A stretch of DNA of 17,795 bases from CAZZBK01 sp964652155 (lineage in GTDB: Bacteria > Planctomycetota > Planctomycetia > Pirellulales > PNKZ01), in contig CAZZBK010000125.1 in NCBI GenBank assembly GCA_964652155.1, positions 1 to 17,795 on the forward strand. Direction: 5' to 3'. The first letter of the stretch is position 1; every line of letters begins with the position of its first letter. Below, in pieces: positions 13,188-17,795 of the stretch. Made by a program: the position numbers and the translations under genes. The notes below the pieces were generated by a model. That model did no database searches. It was not told the origin of the DNA and saw only the letters and a program-made list of their open reading frames with translations.

Positions 13188-13343
13188 TGGGCAGAATGCA
13201 CAGATTTTGTCGCTTGTAACGCTTGTAATGATTATTTCTCATCTACTGGGCTGTGGAGGTCGATTTTAGGGACCGAGCCCCCCTAGGTTTACGAGCCTCG
13301 TTGGCCTGGGGATCGCTCGCAACGATTTATCCCTTTCGACGTC

Positions 13344-13349
13344 ACAGGA
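13344..13349 (+). promoter_or_regulatory. Ribosome binding site supporting the GTG start of the channel gene
   Basis: ACAGGA lies 9 nt before the GTG at 13359. No ATG in frame nearby gives a better start, and the first membrane helix begins about residue 12 from this GTG. Confidence 0.65.
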
Positions 13350-13358
13350 CTGCGTGCC

Positions 13359-14666
13359 GTGAAACGAATCACTCAGGCGATCAAAGCCTTTTTCGGGTCT
13401 TCGCTGTTTTGGGGCCCACTGGCGGCGCTCGGCTTCTACACGCTCATCCACCAAGGGGTGCTCAGCGGCCCGTTCTTCGACCGCTACTTTACCAACCACT
13501 GGGTGCTGGGCACCGAAGTGGTGCTGTTCTTCGTCGGGGTCGCCGAGCTGCTGCTCAAGTTCTTCGATGTCTCCGAGCAGCGGGCGCGTTTAGCCCGCAA
13601 AATTTGGGACGCGCCGCTGCAAAACGCCCTGCCCACGACCGAAGCACCGAAGCTGATCGCGCAGTTAAACCAACTCAGCGATCGCGAACGGCAGTCGCCG
13701 CTCGTGCGCCGGTTATTCGATGCGCTCTCGTCGATTGTCCGCAAGGAGTCGGCCGATCACCTCGATGAAGAGCTCAAGTACCTCAGCGACGCCGACGCCC
13801 AACGCGTGCATGCCAGCTACGCACTGATGCGGATCGTCATTTGGGCCATCCCAATTCTCGGCTTCTTGGGCACGGTCATCGGCATCACCGACGCCATCGG
13901 ACAATTGAACCCGCAGGCGCTCGAGAAGTCGCTTGATGGCGTGACGTTTGGCTTGGGCATCGCGTTCGACACAACCGCGTTGGCGCTCACGCTCTCAATG
14001 TTCCTGATGTTCAGCCAGTTCCTGGTCGACCGGCTCGAAACGAATTTGATGGCCGACCTCGACCTGCGCGTGGCCGATGAGTTGTCGGGCCGTTTCATGC
14101 TTGCGGGCACGAGCAGCGACCCGCAGGTGGCTGCCGTTCGTCAAATGGGCGAGCAGGTCATCTCGTCCACCGAGAAACTGGTTCAGCGACAGGCCGACAT
14201 CTGGCAGCGGACTATGGAGTCGGCGCAGAAGCGCTGGAACGAAGCGGCTTCGCAGGCTCAAGAGCACGTGGAGAGCCAGTTGGTCAAGTCGCTTTCGCGC
14301 AGCGTGCAGTCGCACGCCGAGACGCTGGCCAAGTCCGAGGCTGAAGCCAGCGAACGGAACCGACGGCACTGGAATCGCGTGCTCAAGCGGCTCGCGGAGC
14401 AAACCCAGACGATGCAGTCGCAGCATGTTGAAATCGTCAAGCAGAGCGAGATTCTCCGGCAGGTGGTCGAGGCCACGGGTCAAATCACGCGGCTCGAAGA
14501 GTCGCTCAATCAGAACCTTGCCGCGCTGGCCGGAGCGCAGCACTTTCACGATACGTTGTCGAATTTGTCGGCCATGGTCAGCCTGCTCAACGCACGGCTG
14601 GGTCAAGTGGTTCCGGCGGGGCGCACCGTTGATTTGCATTCCCATAACCTGAGCAAAGCGGCATGA
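13359..14666 (+). CDS. MotA/TolQ/ExbB-type ion channel subunit with long cytoplasmic tail (protein A)
   Basis: This 435-aa inner-membrane protein has four predicted helices: about 12-33, 47-68, 154-180 and 193-223. The last two with the loop between them are the MotA/TolQ/ExbB signature, including GFLGTVIGI (168-176, Thr172) and FGLGIAFDTTALALTL (197-212, Thr205/Thr206), polar positions that line the proton path in relatives. Between helices 2 and 3 is a helical cytoplasmic region (69-153). After helix 4 comes a tail of about 210 residues (224-435) rich in Gln, Glu, Ala and Arg, strongly coiled-coil-like, much longer than in TolQ or ExbB. Family members form pentamers around two copies of an ExbD/TolR/MotB partner. 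Start is GTG with ACAGGA. Its stop overlaps the start of gene B (ATGA), so the two are translationally coupled. Confidence 0.9.
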   Translation: MKRITQAIKAFFGSSLFWGPLAALGFYTLIHQGVLSGPFFDRYFTNHWVLGTEVVLFFVGVAELLLKFFDVSEQRARLARKIWDAPLQNALPTTEAPKLIAQLNQLSDRERQSPLVRRLFDALSSIVRKESADHLDEELKYLSDADAQRVHASYALMRIVIWAIPILGFLGTVIGITDAIGQLNPQALEKSLDGVTFGLGIAFDTTALALTLSMFLMFSQFLVDRLETNLMADLDLRVADELSGRFMLAGTSSDPQVAAVRQMGEQVISSTEKLVQRQADIWQRTMESAQKRWNEAASQAQEHVESQLVKSLSRSVQSHAETLAKSEAEASERNRRHWNRVLKRLAEQTQTMQSQHVEIVKQSEILRQVVEATGQITRLEESLNQNLAALAGAQHFHDTLSNLSAMVSLLNARLGQVVPAGRTVDLHSHNLSKAA

Positions 14667-16738
14667 GCAAGCGACGCGCCGCAAACGCGTCGGCCAATGT
14701 CCAGTTGTTTCCGTTTCTGGCGGTGCTCCTGTGTGCGATGGGAGCATTGATCCTGCTCTTGGTCATCATCACCGGGCAGGCCAAGGAACAAGGCAAAGAA
14801 CTGCGATACGAGGCCGTCGAGCAGCGGATCCAACTCGCCCAGCAGCGCAACGACCTGCAGTGGCGGCAAGGGATGGTCGAGCAGGCCCGCGACGCCACCA
14901 GCGCGCAACTGTCTCGCTCCCGCGCCGCGCTCGCCAGTATCGAAGACGAGCTGCGCAAACAACAGGATCAGCTCGCCGAACTCAGTGCCGCCGAGTCACA
15001 AACGGGCAACCGCCTCGCCCTCGAACAGCTTTCGCTGGCCGAGCTGCGCGATCGCCTGGCGAAAGCCAAGGCCGACGTGGACATCGCACAGCAGGAGGCC
15101 GACAAGCAACGTCGCGTTCGGCGCCACACGCGCGACTCGTTCGCGGTTGTCCCTTATCAGGGCCCGCACGCCACGCGACGCCGCCCGATTTACATCGAAT
15201 GCACGTCCGAGGCGGTCGTTCTTCAACCCGAGGGGATCAAACTCAGCGAGGCGGATTTTGTCGCCAGCGACATCGCCAATAATCCACTCGCGGCGGCTTT
15301 GCGCGCCGCGCAAGATTACATCATCAAAAATCGGTTTGTCGACGGACGCGACAACGGAGCCCCCTACCCGCTGCTACTCGTGCGCCCCAAGGGAGTCGGA
15401 GCCTACTACGCGGCTCGCGCGGCGATGACCAACTGGGGCACCGAGTTTGGCTACGAACTGATCGACGAGGATTGGCAGATCGATTATCTGCCGCCGGATC
15501 AGGGGCTCGTGACCAGCATGAATCGGGCGATCCTCGACGCGCGGCAACGCACGGCCGTGGCCGCGGTCGCCGCCCCCGGACTGACACGCGGCACGCAGCG
15601 CGATGTGTATCGCCAAGCCTTCTCGGCCGGCCGCAAAGGGAACGCCATGGCCGAGAGTGGCGGCGCCGACATGACCGACGAGGTCGCCGTGGCCAACGCC
15701 CAGGCCAGTCTCCGCGGCAACTCGGCGAACGGTGGTATGGGAAGCAATTCGCGCGGCAGTTTCGGCCGAAGGGGCGCAGGCAGCGGCAACGGCTCCGACA
15801 CGTCCAAGGGACCGTCCCCGTACGATCAGGTTTTCGCGGGCGGGTATGGTCCCCAGGCCGGCGGCATGAGCGGCGCAGGGACCGCAACAGGACGTAGCAT
15901 GGGGGGCGCGAAACTGTCCGGCCTCGGTGCTGACACCTCCGGCACCGCGCCGCAAGCGAGCGGCACTCAACCTAACTCCAGCGGCAGCGCAAACTCATCT
16001 CCACAAGCTGGCTCCGCGGGACAACCACTCAACGGCAGCCTTGCACAGGGCGCCGCAACCGGGTCACGCTACGCCTCCAATTCGGCCGCGACGATGCAGA
16101 GCCCTGCCACCTCCGACAGCTCGGGTCAACCGGCTCCGTTCGGCGGCAACGATCCGTACTTGAACAAGCCAGGCTCGGGCTCGTCGGCAGACCCGTCGGC
16201 GAACAAAACTGCTCCGTTCTCGACGACCGGCCGCACCTATGGCGCTGCACGCGATGCCTCGTCGGGCCTGGGGAGCGGCAGCGACGGTGGCGCACCCGCG
16301 GGGACTCCCTCGGCCAGCTTCACGGCCGGACAAAAGCAGCAAGCCGCCGAACACCAAGCCAACCTTGCCAAGCGGCGTGGCCGTGACTGGGGCTTACCCG
16401 ACCGCGCCCCGCATACCGTCCCCCTCACGCGGCCGATTCAAGTCGCGCTGACGGCCGAGACGTTGACTCTGCGGGCCGAGCGTGGCACGCGCGACACCGA
16501 TCGCGTGATCCGACTGGCGCCCCGCACCGAAGACTCGGTCGACGAATTGGTCAGCAAGATTTGGGAGCATATCGGCTCCTGGAGCATCGCCGGCCTAGGC
16601 ATGTATTGGCGGCCCGTGCTGGTCATCGACGCCACGCCCGACGCCAGCCAACGGCTCACCGAGTTGCAGCGCGTGCTGCACGACAGCGGGTTGGAAGTGA
16701 CCGTGCGCGGAGCACCAACCACGGCCCGACGTCCATGA
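14663..16738 (+). CDS. ExbD/TolR-like membrane protein with two TolR-like domains and a Ser/Gly-rich linker (protein B)
   Basis: This 691-aa protein starts inside the stop of gene A (ATGA overlap). It has a short basic cytoplasmic end (MSKRR), one membrane helix (about 15-38, FPFLAVLLCAMGALILLLV) and a long periplasmic part: a coiled coil (about 44-155), a folded domain (about 172-276: RRPIYIECTSEAVVLQPEG, NPLAAALRAA helix, YPLLLVRPKGVGAYYAARAA), a Ser/Gly/Ala-rich disordered linker (about 345-560) and a second similar domain (about 588-687: TRPIQVALTAETLTLRAERG, VDELVSKIWEHI helix, RPVLVIDATPDASQRLTELQ). Both domains show the strand-helix-strand-helix order of TolR/ExbD periplasmic domains (inference from pattern only). 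The helix has Ala20 where ExbD/TolR have the proton-carrying Asp. I know this type only as uncharacterised planctomycete proteins. Confidence 0.85.
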   Translation: MSKRRAANASANVQLFPFLAVLLCAMGALILLLVIITGQAKEQGKELRYEAVEQRIQLAQQRNDLQWRQGMVEQARDATSAQLSRSRAALASIEDELRKQQDQLAELSAAESQTGNRLALEQLSLAELRDRLAKAKADVDIAQQEADKQRRVRRHTRDSFAVVPYQGPHATRRRPIYIECTSEAVVLQPEGIKLSEADFVASDIANNPLAAALRAAQDYIIKNRFVDGRDNGAPYPLLLVRPKGVGAYYAARAAMTNWGTEFGYELIDEDWQIDYLPPDQGLVTSMNRAILDARQRTAVAAVAAPGLTRGTQRDVYRQAFSAGRKGNAMAESGGADMTDEVAVANAQASLRGNSANGGMGSNSRGSFGRRGAGSGNGSDTSKGPSPYDQVFAGGYGPQAGGMSGAGTATGRSMGGAKLSGLGADTSGTAPQASGTQPNSSGSANSSPQAGSAGQPLNGSLAQGAATGSRYASNSAATMQSPATSDSSGQPAPFGGNDPYLNKPGSGSSADPSANKTAPFSTTGRTYGAARDASSGLGSGSDGGAPAGTPSASFTAGQKQQAAEHQANLAKRRGRDWGLPDRAPHTVPLTRPIQVALTAETLTLRAERGTRDTDRVIRLAPRTEDSVDELVSKIWEHIGSWSIAGLGMYWRPVLVIDATPDASQRLTELQRVLHDSGLEVTVRGAPTTARRP

Positions 16739-16788
16739 ACTTACCCCTGAACGAACCTCCGGCACCCGCTCGACATGGCCAAGTCTGA
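16735..16788 (+). CDS. 17-codon ORF overlapping the B stop and the C start (possible coupling ORF)
   Basis: An ATG at 16735 overlaps the B stop (ATGA) and opens a 17-residue frame (MNLPLNEPPAPARHGQV) ending at 16788, 14 nt inside gene C in another frame. Gene C itself has no good ribosome site. The arrangement could pass ribosomes from B to C by termination-reinitiation. A functional peptide is unlikely; chance cannot be ruled out. Confidence 0.3.
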   Translation: MNLPLNEPPAPARHGQV

Positions 16789-17761
16789 ACACAATCCCGA
16801 CGAAGCATTTGGCAGCGATTCGTTTCTCGATATCGTGGCTAACATGGTCGGTATTCTGATCGTGCTCGTGATCATTGCCGGCTTGCGGGCCAGGAATCTG
16901 CCCACCGAACTGATCGACGCGGCGCTCGACGTGGCGGTTGAAGTCGAGAGCCTGGTGCATGGCACTCTGGCGATCGAAAGCGAAACGCTGCGACTGCAAC
17001 GGCAGGTCGAGTCGGTGCAAGGCTTGCAGGCGGCGCGGCAAGTGGAACTCGATCAACTTCAAAAGGTGCTCGACGAACAGCGGCAAGCCATCGCCGCCAA
17101 GCGGCAATCACTCGATGAGCAGTCGCAAGCCGAGTTCGATCTGAAACGCCAACTGGCCGCCACCGAGCAGCGATTGGAACTTACCAAGCAAGAGGTCGAG
17201 ACGCTCGAACGACAACCACTGAAACGCTCGAGCAAGATCGAGAGCTATCCGACCCCGCTCAGTCAGACCGTCCACGGCAAGGAACTGCACTTCCAGTTGC
17301 GTGCCGGCCGCATCGCGATCGTGCCGCTCGACGAATTGCTGCGCGAACTCGAAGGGGACGTGCGGCACTTGGCCAGCGATCTGCGCGACAGTGGCGAGGC
17401 CACCGACACGATCGGACCCATCAAAGGTTTCAGGCTCCGCTTCACGATCGAACGCCTCGACATTCCCGGCCGCGGCTCGGTCGGCCGGCTGCAAGAGTTC
17501 ACGTTGATTCCCAGCTCGAATCAACTCGGCGAGACGCTCGAGGCCGCGCTGGCCAACGACAGCGATTTTCGCGCGCACCTCGAAGGCCATCTCCCGGGCC
17601 GCACGACGATCACGCTCTGGACCTATCCGGACAGTTTCGGCCTGTACCGGTCGCTCAAGCAGAACCTGTATTTGCAGGGCTTTTCCGTCGCCGGCCGCCC
17701 GCTGCCCGAAGGCCAACCCATCGGCGGCTCGCCGCAAGGGACCAAGAGCGCCGCACAATAA
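16775..17761 (+). CDS. ExbD-like single-helix protein with the conserved Asp, coiled coil and TolR-like domain (protein C)
   Basis: This 328-aa protein has a short acidic N-terminus, one membrane helix (about 17-37, SFLDIVANMVGILIVLVII) with Asp19 at the position of the proton-carrying Asp of ExbD/TolR, a periplasmic coiled coil (about 50-148) and a C-terminal domain (about 168-310). The domain's HFQLRAGRIAIVP start and its TTITLWTYPDSFGLYRSLKQ / LQGFSVAGRPLP end are reminiscent of the TolR-like domains of protein B. The C-terminus (313-328) is Gly/Pro/Ser-rich. It lies 36 bp after gene B, and the mini-ORF 16735-16788 bridges the gap. Together with A it should form an ion-driven complex; Asp19 makes it the likely ion-carrying partner. 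No OmpA-type peptidoglycan-binding domain is present, unlike MotB. The function of the complex is unknown. Confidence 0.85.
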   Translation: MAKSEHNPDEAFGSDSFLDIVANMVGILIVLVIIAGLRARNLPTELIDAALDVAVEVESLVHGTLAIESETLRLQRQVESVQGLQAARQVELDQLQKVLDEQRQAIAAKRQSLDEQSQAEFDLKRQLAATEQRLELTKQEVETLERQPLKRSSKIESYPTPLSQTVHGKELHFQLRAGRIAIVPLDELLRELEGDVRHLASDLRDSGEATDTIGPIKGFRLRFTIERLDIPGRGSVGRLQEFTLIPSSNQLGETLEAALANDSDFRAHLEGHLPGRTTITLWTYPDSFGLYRSLKQNLYLQGFSVAGRPLPEGQPIGGSPQGTKSAAQ

Positions 17762-17762
17762 C

Positions 17763-17795
17763 AAGTGATAAATGATAAGTGCTAAGTGATAAATG
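17763..17795. repeat. Heptamer tandem repeat running off the window
   Basis: Just after the stop of gene C, units AAGTGAT, AAATGAT, AAGTGCT, AAGTGAT and AAATG follow head to tail with a 7-bp period. The end of the array is not visible. Confidence 0.8.

Larger units (their letters stand above)
12862..13343. other. Gene-free region before the channel operon
   Basis: No frame here has a signal peptide, family motif or good codon pattern. It holds the strong hairpin at 12884-12924, an inverted repeat at 13154-13187 and a tandem 9-bp pair CTTGTAACG-CTTGTAATG (13213-13230). The promoter of the channel operon should lie in the AT-richer part around 13200-13245, but no convincing -35/-10 pair stands out. 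Confidence 0.5.

Noticed and set aside
12951..13269. Small plus-strand frames (61 and 77 aa) in the gap before the channel operon
   Set aside because: They lack a ribosome site, signal peptide or family pattern and overlap the inverted repeat region.
13253..13768. 171-aa plus-strand open frame overlapping the channel gene start
   Set aside because: It is Arg/Ala-rich without motifs; the overlapping frame from 13359 has membrane helices and the MotA/TolQ signature.
13359..17761. Zorya-type anti-phage system (ZorA/ZorB)
   Set aside because: A has a channel and a long tail like ZorA, but B and C lack an OmpA-type peptidoglycan-binding domain, there are two ExbD-like genes, and no nuclease or helicase gene is visible before the window ends.

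Overview
The window looks like a chromosomal segment from a planctomycete, probably of the Pirellulales type. This rests on gene content only. The signs are a DnaJ-like N-terminal module joined to a Met/Gln-rich region and one membrane helix, an FHA-GAF-PP2C phosphatase, a Flp-like pilin with an N-terminal GAIVSAE motif, a secreted non-lysosomal-ceramidase-type protein, and a MotA/TolQ-type channel gene followed by two single-helix coiled-coil proteins of a kind I associate with planctomycetes. Base composition is GC-rich, and the genes are loosely spaced on both strands with large intergenic gaps.

Layout, left to right. 1-493 (-) is the start of dihydroxy-acid dehydratase (ilvD), cut by the window edge. 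732-2417 (+) is an FHA-GAF-PP2C serine phosphatase. 2441-2572 is a long near-palindrome between convergent genes. 2613-3605 (-) is a D-2-hydroxyacid dehydrogenase. 3759-4088 (-) is a BamE/SmpA-like lipoprotein. 4454-4470 is a strong sigma-54 (-24/-12) promoter candidate driving the pilin-like gene 4522-4851 (+), which ends at an intrinsic terminator at 4910-4942. 5090-5950 (-) is a four-CBS-domain protein. 6145-7830 (-) is the DnaJ-like/Met-rich/one-helix protein. 8219-9862 (-) is a secreted PafA-type alkaline phosphatase with all expected active-site positions present.

10018-10850 is a REP-associated tyrosine transposase (RAYT) element: a Y1-type HUH transposase (10100-10786) flanked by inverted arrays of about 18-bp repeats. 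Its right-hand array is translated as the first 20 residues of the next gene, a ceramidase-family protein (10791-12326), and makes up much of its apparent signal peptide. 12523-12861 (+) encodes a small secreted Gly/Tyr/His-rich protein.

13359-17761 (+) is a compact three-gene operon and my main candidate for an undescribed system. It encodes a MotA/TolQ/ExbB-type channel with a long cytoplasmic helical tail (A), a 691-aa ExbD-like protein with two TolR-like domains and a long Ser/Gly-rich linker (B), and a 328-aa ExbD-like protein (C). The transmembrane helices of B and C align without gaps, but only C keeps the acidic residue expected of an ion-carrying subunit (Asp19 in C, Ala20 in B). The proposed picture, which is inference, is an ion-driven A5:(B+C) machine with a heterodimeric core and a long periplasmic reach. 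The window ends in a heptamer repeat just after C, so further operon members cannot be seen.
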